The translations under genes were made by a program, and so were the position numbers. 64,000 nucleotides of DNA from assembly GCF_900102265.1 (NCBI RefSeq), contig NZ_FNBH01000001.1, positions 682,001 to 746,000 on the forward strand, read 5' to 3'. Origin of the DNA: Epilithonimonas hungarica (GTDB lineage: Bacteria; Bacteroidota; Bacteroidia; Flavobacteriales; Weeksellaceae). Shown here in pieces: positions 52,411-60,476 of the stretch (positions within the stretch are counted from its first letter, which is position 1; each line of letters opens with the position of its first letter). The notes beneath the pieces are model-generated. The model worked only from the letters and a program-made list of their open reading frames with translations. It ran no database searches and was not told the DNA's origin.

Positions 52411-53268
52411 ATGAAAAAGAAAGTGAGTATTATATATCAACTGCTGGCTTGTACTCTGATTTTTTCTACCAGTACTATTGCGGCTCAGACAGGAGTGCTT
52501 ACCCAGAACCCATCTACTACTCTGCATATAGATGCGGCAGATGATAATACAGCTACCATCAGCACTGCTCAGGCAGCAAATGATGTGGTGGTAACTACAG
52601 CAGGTAATTTGGGAGTAGGAGTTTTAGCTCCTGTAACCAAGGTCGATCTTCGTTCTGCAGATCAGAAAGGGATTATAGGTTTAGGTACCAATACGCAAAC
52701 TGCTGCTGCTGCCGGTGCCGGTGCCATACGTTATAATAGCGGTAATTTTTTAGAATATTCTGATGGGGCGAATTGGATTCCTATGGCAACGACAGCACCT
52801 CCCAAAGTGAGCATAAGTGGTACTACTTCAGATGCAACTTATAATATTTCGAATAATACCAGCACTCGTATCAGAACTTGGAGTGTAACAGGAGATACAA
52901 CAGGTGCTTTTAGCAGTACAAATAATGAGTTTACGGCCCCTCGCAACGGGTTCTATCTGGTTTCTTTCAGTATTACTTTGGGACCCAATTCTGGTGCCGG
53001 TGGTGTTATAAACAATAGTACCTTCATAGAAACGGCCATAGAGACCAGTGGGGTAACCACTACCACTATTCCGAAATTCATCACGGTAAATTCTTATCCT
53101 GCATTTCAGGCCAGTACTATCAGAAATTACATAAGTGGTAACTGCAATGGTATTTTTTATCTCAATCAAGGGTCAAAGATTTTTTTTACTGTTAAGCATA
53201 CCACAGGCGGAACAAGAACAGTTTTGAATGATGCCACATTAAACAACTTCAGCATCCAAGAATTATAA
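52411..53268 (+). CDS. Secreted C1q-like domain protein, copy 2
   Basis: This 285-residue protein has a signal ending STIAAQ. Shared blocks with copies 1 and 3: TGVLTQNPSTTLHIDAADDN, AQAANDVVVTTAGNLGVGVL, TQTAAAAGAGAIRYNS, LEYSDGANWIPM. The C1q-like half shows NEFTAPRNGFYLVSFSITLG and the last strand NFSIQEL. It is 12 bases downstream of copy 1 and 11 bases upstream of copy 3, so the three form one transcript. The copies have diverged considerably, which argues for specialised subunits rather than recent duplication. Confidence 0.75.
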   Translation: MKKKVSIIYQLLACTLIFSTSTIAAQTGVLTQNPSTTLHIDAADDNTATISTAQAANDVVVTTAGNLGVGVLAPVTKVDLRSADQKGIIGLGTNTQTAAAAGAGAIRYNSGNFLEYSDGANWIPMATTAPPKVSISGTTSDATYNISNNTSTRIRTWSVTGDTTGAFSSTNNEFTAPRNGFYLVSFSITLGPNSGAGGVINNSTFIETAIETSGVTTTTIPKFITVNSYPAFQASTIRNYISGNCNGIFYLNQGSKIFFTVKHTTGGTRTVLNDATLNNFSIQEL

Positions 53269-53279
53269 AAAGCATTACA

Positions 53280-54179
53280 ATGAGAATATTACAACATAAA
53301 ATAAAAGGTTTTGGAAGTGCTTGTTTACTGGTATTGTTTGGAACACAAGTATATGCCCAGATGGGAGTAGGTGAACTTTCACCAGGAAATCCTACCGAAA
53401 TTGTGACCACTGCAGGTAAAGTAATTGTAGATAATACAGGAAAAATAGGGGTGATGGTCGCCAGTCCTAAAGTAGCTATAGATTTGCGTAGCAGCGGTAC
53501 CAATCGTTCAGTAGCCATAGGAAATACTACCCAGACAGCTGCAGCTGCCGGTAAAGGCGCATTGCGATATGTAAACAGCCCGGCTATCGGGGTTTTGGGT
53601 TATCTGGAATATTCAGATGGTACCAATTGGGTAAGCTTTTTTCCTTATGGCAAACCGCGTATTGTGGTAATGGCAAATAAAACGACGCAGAACACGGAAG
53701 TATTTGAAGGAGCTGATTCAGGTCCTAAAACGGGTTTAATGCAGCGCCGTTCTTCTTATCTTACGAACTGGTCAGAGATATCAGACACCGATTCTGGTGT
53801 AGCAACTGGGATTAATAATTTCAATCCTACTACAGGAGAGTTTGTTGCGCCGAGAGCAGGGGTATATTTTGCCACTTTTACCTATGCGCTTGCAAATCAG
53901 GTGGTAGAGGCAGGTGCTAATGTTCAGACAGAAGCGATTTGGGAGGTGAGAAATTCATCTGGGACGATTACCCAAAGGGTAAAAACCAACAATGGTTATG
54001 CTTCCAATTCGGGAAGCAACCAACAACCAGTCGGTTCTGCCTGTACGGTAAGTGTTTATTTAAATCAAGGGGATAAGCTAAGACCTTTTTCCTGGATCTC
54101 TACCAGATTTAGCGATACTGACCTTAGTCAGTTTGAATCCTCGGGAGTATACAATGCTCTTACGATTGTAGAGCAGTAG
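53280..54179 (+). CDS. Secreted C1q-like domain protein, copy 3
   Basis: This 299-residue protein has a signal ending QVYAQ. It carries MGVGELSPGNPTEIVTTAG, TGKIGVMVASPKVAIDLRSS, TQTAAAAGKGALRY and LEYSDGTNWVSF. The C1q-like part has GEFVAPRAGVYFATFTYALA, VSVYLNQGDKLRPFSW and the final NALTIVEQ. After it come 117 bases carrying an 11-bp inverted repeat before the next gene. Confidence 0.75.
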   Translation: MRILQHKIKGFGSACLLVLFGTQVYAQMGVGELSPGNPTEIVTTAGKVIVDNTGKIGVMVASPKVAIDLRSSGTNRSVAIGNTTQTAAAAGKGALRYVNSPAIGVLGYLEYSDGTNWVSFFPYGKPRIVVMANKTTQNTEVFEGADSGPKTGLMQRRSSYLTNWSEISDTDSGVATGINNFNPTTGEFVAPRAGVYFATFTYALANQVVEAGANVQTEAIWEVRNSSGTITQRVKTNNGYASNSGSNQQPVGSACTVSVYLNQGDKLRPFSWISTRFSDTDLSQFESSGVYNALTIVEQ

Positions 54180-54202
54180 ATAGAATAATGATCAATGGTT
54201 AG

Positions 54203-54260
54203 TGGTTAGTGATGAATTATTCATGGTCAATGAAAATTCTGTAATTGATATCACTAACCA
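54203..54260. repeat. 11-bp perfect inverted repeat
   Basis: TGGTTAGTGAT (54203-54213) and ATCACTAACCA (54250-54260) are separated by 36 bases. GGTTAGTGGTTAGTGA in front is itself a short direct repeat. Such GGTTAGTG strings occur between genes in flavobacterial genomes; here it splits the secreted-protein block. Confidence 0.55.
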
Positions 54261-54296
54261 CAGATCACTGACCAATAATCATTAAAAATTAATACT

Positions 54297-54671
54297 ATGC
54301 CTTTTTTGAATTTTGAAAACCGGTATTTTTCCGAAGCAGAGAAAACGGTAATAAGCACAGTATTGCAGGAAATGCAAACAGCTTTATCAGGAAAGTTGGC
54401 AACGCTCACACCAGAAGAGCGCCAACAGTATGGTAGTATCAACGAGCAGAATAAACTGTTGGTAAATAAAGTAGATGATTACAGGACTACCAGCCCTCAG
54501 CTCTCCAGTCCGGGAGTGGATTGGGAAGAGTTTGGGAAAGATTATGACAGCCATAGCTTTTTGCAATCGGTTACCAAAAGTTTGTCAGAACTCGGCAAGG
54601 GTTTGGAAAATGCCAAAATCCTGCACGATTGGGATAGCTATCAGGCATCCCTCATTGATTATCAGCAATGA
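54297..54671 (+). CDS. Helical protein of unknown function inside the surface-protein block
   Basis: This 124-residue protein has no signal peptide, unlike its neighbours. It is mainly helical: FSEAEKTVISTVLQEMQTALS, LTPEERQQYGSINEQNKLLVNK, then a loop with Tyr-Arg-Thr-Thr-Ser-Pro and a final helical half (FLQSVTKSLSELGKGLENAKI). A cytosolic assembly or chaperone role for the secreted proteins is a guess from context only. The region between it and the next gene holds the 21-22 nt repeat array. Confidence 0.65.
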   Translation: MPFLNFENRYFSEAEKTVISTVLQEMQTALSGKLATLTPEERQQYGSINEQNKLLVNKVDDYRTTSPQLSSPGVDWEEFGKDYDSHSFLQSVTKSLSELGKGLENAKILHDWDSYQASLIDYQQ

Positions 54672-54785
54672 TTCTGACCATACCAAAGTAGAAGAAATTA
54701 AGCAATTTTTAACCGTGATGGTAATGGCAATGGAAACACCATATCTCTGAACCTAAGGAATAATCAGTAGCCTCTTCACTTTTGA

Positions 54786-54955
54786 GGTCCCAAAGTGCGG
54801 CGATGAGGTTATACAACCTCAAATTTGGGGTTCAGGACGCCAAAAACTAGGTCTAAGACCAGAAAAATGAGGTTCGAGACCTAAAACTTAGGGTCAGATA
54901 ACCCCAAATTTTAGGTACAAAACCTAAAAATAGACGTATAAACTTCAAATCTAAT
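54786..54955. repeat. Array of about eight 21-22 nt palindrome-containing units
   Basis: GGT-type unit starts lie at 54786, 54807, 54829, 54850, 54871, 54892, 54914 and (degenerate) about 54935, so steps are 21 or 22. Most units read GGT, a 4-7 base loop, then ACC, followed by an A/T-rich tract, for example GGTCTAAGACC, GGTTCGAGACC and GGTCAGATAACC. All frames through it have stops. It ends about 20 bases before the 1276-residue gene. Confidence 0.75.
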
Positions 54956-54974
54956 TTATAAAAATGAAAACATT

Positions 54975-57900
54975 ATGATGAATCTCAACAATTTACAGCA
55001 GAAAGGAAACTCCTTTCTCAGAAATGCCGCCTTGGTTTTGGCTTTGGCAGGAAGCATTACCGCTTTCTCTCAAGATACCAAAGTATATCCTACCAATAAG
55101 GATATTACCGATGCTACCGGAAAAATAGCTTGGGTAAACGGCGGACCGACTGGTTTTACCGGAGTAACAGCTGGCCAAACTGGAACCGGAAATGGTTCAT
55201 GGGGAGCAACCCTTCCTCAGTTGGTTGACAATAATGCAGCAACTTATGCAACAAACACAGTGGCTGTTCCTACAACAATTGGTACACTATTTACCACTAG
55301 TCCCGTCAGCGTAAGTGATGGCAATATCTACAATACTACACCATTTACAGGGTATTATGTAGGGGTAAATGTCAGCAGAAGCACTACAGGTATTGCCGTT
55401 GCCAGCCTCGGAGGTATCGTTATAAAGACCTATTTGGGAGCCGATCCTGCTCCGGTAGAAACAAGCACTTCTTTAGGGTGGGCTCTTACAGGAATTACAG
55501 ATGTTGGTTTCTTCGTTCACAAACCATTTGATAGGGTGGAGGTTCAGCTCGTTTCAACAGCTTCAAATGCAAATCCTGTTGGTACTGCTACACTAAACCA
55601 AAGGATACACAATGTCTATCTGCAGCGCTACACCCGTACCGGTGGCGGTTATGATACCGTCGGCGACAAAGTTTCCACCTGCAACGCTCAGATACCGCTT
55701 ACAGGTAGGGGAGTAACAGCAGGAGGATATGCAGCAGTCGCAATACCGGTACCACCGTTCATTGTTCTAATTCCTGCAGCTTCGTGGCCTGATTTGGTAC
55801 CTAATCTTGAAGACGAAGATCCAGGTCCTACAAGCCATGGTACAATTCCTTTTATCAGTCTCGGTTTGGCAACTTATAGGGGTACCTTAAAAGACGAAGG
55901 CGTGGTCTATCCTGCCGGTACTTTTGGAGGCGGTGTTTACCAGCTGAATGCCGTATCCGGAGGGGTAAATGTGACAAAAAGGCTCAGATTCTATTTAAAT
56001 GGTAGTCAGCAAGGTTCAGATGTCGTGAATGAGGAATTTCTAAGTGCTTCTGCCAGCGGCGGCCTCCTAACAGTAGGTGCAGTTTCAGACCTTCCGTTTG
56101 ATACCGTTGAATTTGAAATTCAGATGAATGTAACTGCTGCTGTCGGCACACTAGAAATTTATTACCCTATTGTTCAGCGTTTTTGTGATGCTGCCATTAC
56201 GTGTGGTGCACCGGTAAGTCTTATTGCCGGAGAGATTCCCCCGAATGGTGTACAAAACCACCCGGTCTATACGAGAGCCCTTGGTACCAGTATACTTACT
56301 GCTTCTCTTGGAAACCCGGGTATTACCAACGTACAAAATGTGATAGACACAAATTTGAACAATTATGCGGAAATAGGTGCTGCCACAGGTGCATCGCTAT
56401 TTTCTAACTATGGCATCTCGGTTATTTCGCGACAAAAGTCGAATCCTGGTGATCCGGATAATACTCCTAATCGTGGTTACCCAGATGGTACTTTTGCCGG
56501 TTTCGAAATTCAGGACGACAGTTTTGCAACAGCAAGTGCAGGTAAGAATTTCATCATCAGTACTTATAAAAACGGAACTGAAGTTGATAGATATAGCACC
56601 ACCAATGTATTAGCAGCTAACCTCTTTACGCCCAATAATGGAAAGTATATTATAGGTTTTAAAAGCCCTGCTTTTGATGAGGTAAGAATTACTGTAGAAC
56701 TGATAGCGGGTGCGTCTGCAGGCTCCAGTACAAAAGTTTACCGTGCTGTGATAGAAACGTTTTGCGTAGCACCTGCTCAGGCTTGTAACACCGTTACAAA
56801 TCTTAAAAGACCTGTTTACCCTGTGTTTATAGATGCTGCAAACACTGGCGTATCGGGTGTAGCGACAGGGAATACTTATTTTGAGGATTTGAACAATCTT
56901 GTAGCAAATACCAACCAACCAGCTAAATTGTACACTGTAGTAGGAGGTGTAACCAATGCTTCGGTAGCAGTACAAGACGGTAGTAAGGCAATTGGTAACC
57001 CGGGAGACCTTACTTATGAGTTGTATCCTGCCGGTACTTTTGCCGGTTTTGATGTAGCATTTCCTACGCTTGTTGCAGCAGAATTATTTGGTAGTACAAT
57101 TACGGTTTCTACACTAAAAGCAGACGGAACTGTTGCAGACTCTGCGGTAATGAATTCTAGTTTCTTCGGTGTACACACCTCTATTGTTAATGGAACTGAT
57201 AGACGTCAGATATTAGGTTTTGCTTCTGATGCTCCATTTAGCGGGGTGAAATTTACCATAAACAAAGTTGCAAATGCAAATGCGGGTACTATAGAAATTT
57301 ATTCAGCAGTTATTCAGAGGTTCTGTGCAACTCCTGTTATTAAATGTGATGAAATAGAAAATATAAGCGTTCCTAAATATCCTTTATATGTGAATGGAGA
57401 AAGAACAGGGGTTACTGCTTTTATAGATGGTAATAGTTCTGTGAGTGAATCTCAGAAAGCCATAGATAATGACCCAAACAGTTATGCAGCAATGCAGCTT
57501 GGGGCTAGTGTAGGTTCAGGATTAGCTTTCAGTGTGGCTAATGGCTTTGGTGATTTTCCCAAAGATACTTATATCGGTTTCGATATTAGCACATTAGATA
57601 TAGCGCAGGCAAGCGCTTTTGAAAGTAATAAAATAGAACTATACAAAGGCGGTGGTCTGGTACAGACCAGTACAGGTACCCAACTTGCCGGCGGATTAAG
57701 TACAGCTGCAGTTTCAGGAGGCTTCCAGCGTTTGGTAATAGGAACAGTGGCTCACGTACCATTTGATGAGGTACGTTATGTGATAACCCGTGCTGCGGGT
57801 GCTTCTGCCGGTGAGATTAGAATCCACAATGTAGTAGCAAGAGATTTCAGTCCTACTTCTACCACTACGTGCCCTTTAGTCTTGCAATGCGATGGTACTT

Positions 57901-58805
57901 ATGTACTTACCGATGGTTCCACGACTACGACTTCTCCTACAATCCCGGCAGTAATAGAATATGCCAATACAGGATATGAAGGTTTAGCATCAGCAGGATA
58001 TGGTATTGATAAAGTTTGGAATGCGGTAAGCCCAAGCAAAACAGATTTTGCAACAATACATTTGCCTGCAACAGCCGGTGTTACAGGGTCTATCTCTATA
58101 GCTGTTCCCAAAGTAACTTTACCGATAGGTACATTTGCGGGATTTATGGTAGATAAACTGAATTTCCCTTTTTCCGGTGCTTTTTTGCCCAATGTTAAGG
58201 TAACTACATATTTAGATGGTAATTATCAGGAAGAAAGAAGTGGTAATGCTTTGATAGATTTTTCTTTCTTTACACAATGGTTTGGTACACCTGCAGATAT
58301 CTATACACCGGGTTTCCAGGCAACAAAACCTTTTGATGAGGTAAAAATTTCTATTGGAAGTCTTGCTTCTTTAGGAGATCAATCATTGAAAGTGTATTCT
58401 GCTTATATAGATACAAGAACATCTGTAATAACCGTGCCTGGTGATGGTAACACGCCTATTATTTGTGTCAATAACATTTGTTACAAACCCGGGGCTACCA
58501 CTGGCGGGCTTGTTTTGGACAGCAAATTGGGTATCAGTTCGTTAGATAGAGCAGGGTCTGATGATCCAGATAACTGGCCAATGGTAAGAAAAGGAGCATG
58601 GTTGGTTTTGGAAGCAAAAACCAAAGGTTTTGTACCAAACAGAGTGGCGTTTGATGCTTCAGGTAATCCTGTAGGAATAGAACAAACCAATTTTGTAGAA
58701 GGTATGATGGTCTATGATACGACGAACAAATGCCTGAAAATTTATACCAATAATGGTACTGCCTGGGGATGGTATTGTATCAGTACGCAAACTTGTCCCG
58801 AATAA
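54975..58805 (+). CDS. Large six-module secreted protein of unknown function
   Basis: This 1276-residue protein has a signal peptide ending at SITAFSQ (after a basic N-terminus). Six related modules of about 170-210 residues follow, roughly 35-215, 230-415, 415-600, 605-785, 790-960 and 965-1150. Each carries a YPDGTFAGF- or YPAGTFAGF-like strand (most clearly in modules 2-4), a PFDEV or PFDTV strand, and AGxxxIYxAVIQRFC near the end, with Cys pairs between modules (RFC...C). The tail holds GMMVYDTTNKCLKIYTNNG and a terminal CPE. No T9SS sorting domain is visible. The 172-residue protein downstream shares the MMVYDTT-type tail. Confidence 0.75.
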   Translation: MMNLNNLQQKGNSFLRNAALVLALAGSITAFSQDTKVYPTNKDITDATGKIAWVNGGPTGFTGVTAGQTGTGNGSWGATLPQLVDNNAATYATNTVAVPTTIGTLFTTSPVSVSDGNIYNTTPFTGYYVGVNVSRSTTGIAVASLGGIVIKTYLGADPAPVETSTSLGWALTGITDVGFFVHKPFDRVEVQLVSTASNANPVGTATLNQRIHNVYLQRYTRTGGGYDTVGDKVSTCNAQIPLTGRGVTAGGYAAVAIPVPPFIVLIPAASWPDLVPNLEDEDPGPTSHGTIPFISLGLATYRGTLKDEGVVYPAGTFGGGVYQLNAVSGGVNVTKRLRFYLNGSQQGSDVVNEEFLSASASGGLLTVGAVSDLPFDTVEFEIQMNVTAAVGTLEIYYPIVQRFCDAAITCGAPVSLIAGEIPPNGVQNHPVYTRALGTSILTASLGNPGITNVQNVIDTNLNNYAEIGAATGASLFSNYGISVISRQKSNPGDPDNTPNRGYPDGTFAGFEIQDDSFATASAGKNFIISTYKNGTEVDRYSTTNVLAANLFTPNNGKYIIGFKSPAFDEVRITVELIAGASAGSSTKVYRAVIETFCVAPAQACNTVTNLKRPVYPVFIDAANTGVSGVATGNTYFEDLNNLVANTNQPAKLYTVVGGVTNASVAVQDGSKAIGNPGDLTYELYPAGTFAGFDVAFPTLVAAELFGSTITVSTLKADGTVADSAVMNSSFFGVHTSIVNGTDRRQILGFASDAPFSGVKFTINKVANANAGTIEIYSAVIQRFCATPVIKCDEIENISVPKYPLYVNGERTGVTAFIDGNSSVSESQKAIDNDPNSYAAMQLGASVGSGLAFSVANGFGDFPKDTYIGFDISTLDIAQASAFESNKIELYKGGGLVQTSTGTQLAGGLSTAAVSGGFQRLVIGTVAHVPFDEVRYVITRAAGASAGEIRIHNVVARDFSPTSTTTCPLVLQCDGTYVLTDGSTTTTSPTIPAVIEYANTGYEGLASAGYGIDKVWNAVSPSKTDFATIHLPATAGVTGSISIAVPKVTLPIGTFAGFMVDKLNFPFSGAFLPNVKVTTYLDGNYQEERSGNALIDFSFFTQWFGTPADIYTPGFQATKPFDEVKISIGSLASLGDQSLKVYSAYIDTRTSVITVPGDGNTPIICVNNICYKPGATTGGLVLDSKLGISSLDRAGSDDPDNWPMVRKGAWLVLEAKTKGFVPNRVAFDASGNPVGIEQTNFVEGMMVYDTTNKCLKIYTNNGTAWGWYCISTQTCPE

Positions 58806-58890
58806 ACAATTTAATGATATGACCCAAAAATGAAAATTGTAATGAATCAATTGAAAGCATTTTCGATTTTCATCATATAAATAATACAGA

Positions 58891-59409
58891 ATGAAAAATA
58901 TAATAGTAACAATAATGATTTTCTCTGCCATTGTTATAAAATCTCAAGTAGCAATAGGGAAAGATATTTTAACTAACAACTCTGTTTCTCTGGAATTTTC
59001 AGATACGGAGAATAGGGGAATGATCCTTCCCTATGTCGAGGATAAAAGTGGTATAGTAGAAGACGGTACGGTGATCTATGATATGACAGATAAGAAAGTA
59101 AAATATCTGAAAGACGGGAATTGGTTTGACCTTAGCGTAGATGCCAATGGTCAGGCAGATGCTATAATCCAAGGACCTGACAAAATAGAAAAGACCACAG
59201 CTAAAACGGCCATTGGAGTTAATGGTGCTACAGACACTACGCAAGGTATCTTGGTGCTGACCGATACGAACAAGGCCATGATCCTCCCCAAAGTTGCCAG
59301 TCCACATCTCAATATTATCAATCCAAGTACCGGAATGATGGTGTATGACACAACCAAAAAACAATTGGCTGTTTACAACGGAACTGTCTGGAGCTTTTGG
59401 AAACCGTGA
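58891..59409 (+). CDS. Small secreted protein sharing the fibre-block tail motif
   Basis: This 172-residue protein has a hydrophobic start (MKNIIVTIMIFSAIVIKSQ) and then VAIGKDILTNNSVSLEFSD, the opening pattern shared with the other members of the block. Two copies of a short motif are visible: GTVIYDMTDKKVKYLKDGNWFDLS at 59-82 and TGMMVYDTTKKQLAVYNGTVWSFW at the C-terminus. Compare the tail of the 1276-residue protein upstream. It lies 85 bases after that gene and is followed by a long-loop terminator, so it is probably the last gene of the block. Confidence 0.75.
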   Translation: MKNIIVTIMIFSAIVIKSQVAIGKDILTNNSVSLEFSDTENRGMILPYVEDKSGIVEDGTVIYDMTDKKVKYLKDGNWFDLSVDANGQADAIIQGPDKIEKTTAKTAIGVNGATDTTQGILVLTDTNKAMILPKVASPHLNIINPSTGMMVYDTTKKQLAVYNGTVWSFWKP

Positions 59410-59474
59410 ATTTAATTTTCAAAAAAGCAATGGTTAAGATTATTTAGAAAGATCATAATGATCAATTAAACTTT

Positions 59475-59546
59475 AAGCCCTCTATTATTTATAAAAATCA
59501 GATATACAAATGATGAGAGAGATATTTCTGAAGAGGGCTTAATTTT
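59475..59546 (+). terminator. Long-loop terminator closing the surface-protein block
   Basis: AAGCCCTCT (59475-59483) pairs perfectly with AGAGGGCTT (59532-59540), with a loop of 48 bases, then AATTTTTT. Confidence 0.6.
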
Positions 59547-59555
59547 TTAACTCGA

Positions 59556-60020
59556 GTGATGAAAAAGATAAACAACAAGAAGATCATCGATTTTTATTTC
59601 AAAATATTGATTGTCATACTGGTAGTTCTAACTTTCCTTGGAATTATCATATATATGTTGAAACCAGCATCATTTTACCACTTATTTTTAATGATCTGTA
59701 TAACAGGATCTGTTGTGACCTTTTATACACTTTTAAAACTTAGATTCTTTGAATATGAAAATTCTCAACAGTTTATATCCATAAAGCAACCTTATTTCTG
59801 GAAATTAAATCCAGGTGTGACATCTATAGAGTTCCCAATCGATATGTTGGTCGGTTTTAGCATCCGTAATGGATTATTCACCACATCTCTTGTGTTAATT
59901 ATAAGATCCAAAGAGCAGAAACCAAAAAAACTGTACTGTAAAATAATAGGGCTGAACAAAGGGCAGATATCTGAATTGAAACAGTCACTCCAAAATGCAA
60001 AAGAATATTTTGAAGATTAA
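59556..60020 (+). CDS. Two-helix membrane protein of unknown function
   Basis: This 154-residue protein has two membrane helices at about 15-33 and 42-61. A beta-rich soluble part follows at about 65-150 (FFEYENSQQFISIKQPYFWK, FPIDMLVGFSIRNGLF, LVLIIRSKEQKPKKLYCKIIGLNKGQ). The layout, two helices followed by a PH-like strand pattern, resembles small membrane-anchored proteins of Bacteroidetes. No family recognised. The next small gene starts about 100 bases later. Confidence 0.65.
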   Translation: MMKKINNKKIIDFYFKILIVILVVLTFLGIIIYMLKPASFYHLFLMICITGSVVTFYTLLKLRFFEYENSQQFISIKQPYFWKLNPGVTSIEFPIDMLVGFSIRNGLFTTSLVLIIRSKEQKPKKLYCKIIGLNKGQISELKQSLQNAKEYFED

Positions 60021-60121
60021 TATTACCCATTTTTTCCGATTTACATAATTTATCCTGTAAAAGGGAAATTGCAAAACTAATATAATGAGTGAATATAAAT
60101 TCCTTAAACAGCTTTATAAAA

Positions 60122-60364
60122 ATGGATGAAAAAATATACGATAGCAATGAATTTGATTATTTAGAGGATTTTATTTCATTATTGGAGGATGAGTTATCAG
60201 CCTCTGGGATGTTTATCTCTAAGGAGAAAATTCTGGAAATCAGAAAGCACATTGAGACCAGTGATTATTGTGCTCTGCAGTCAGTAATAGATATATTATT
60301 TTCAAATTCTGATGCCAAAGAAAATGAAAAAATAATAAAGGTCAGGAATATGATGCTTTTCTGA
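60122..60364 (+). CDS. Small acidic protein of unknown function
   Basis: From the ATG at 60122 the 80 residues read as two to three helices (DYLEDFISLLEDELSASG, KEKILEIRKHIETSDYCALQSVIDILFSN). A GTG at 60089 would add 11 residues of low-complexity sequence. The compact, all-helical, acidic profile could fit an immunity or adaptor protein, but nothing identifies it. Confidence 0.5.
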   Translation: MDEKIYDSNEFDYLEDFISLLEDELSASGMFISKEKILEIRKHIETSDYCALQSVIDILFSNSDAKENEKIIKVRNMMLF

Positions 60365-60443
60365 TAGACCATTAATATAAAGATAGATATGTTAAGCTAT
60401 TCTTTTAGAAATTCAAGAGATGAAACACAATACCGGTTTATTG

Positions 60444-60476
60444 AAAAGAGCTTCCAGATTTGGAAGCTCTTTTTAT
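60444..60476. terminator. Bidirectional terminator
   Basis: AAAAGAGCTTCCA (60444-60456) pairs perfectly with TGGAAGCTCTTTT (60461-60473). It separates the + strand small genes from the convergent antiporter gene. Confidence 0.9.

Noticed and set aside
54757-54873. Open frame through the 21-22 nt array
   Set aside because: It has no start codon, ends in a stop after about 38 codons, and unit steps of 22 break any frame.
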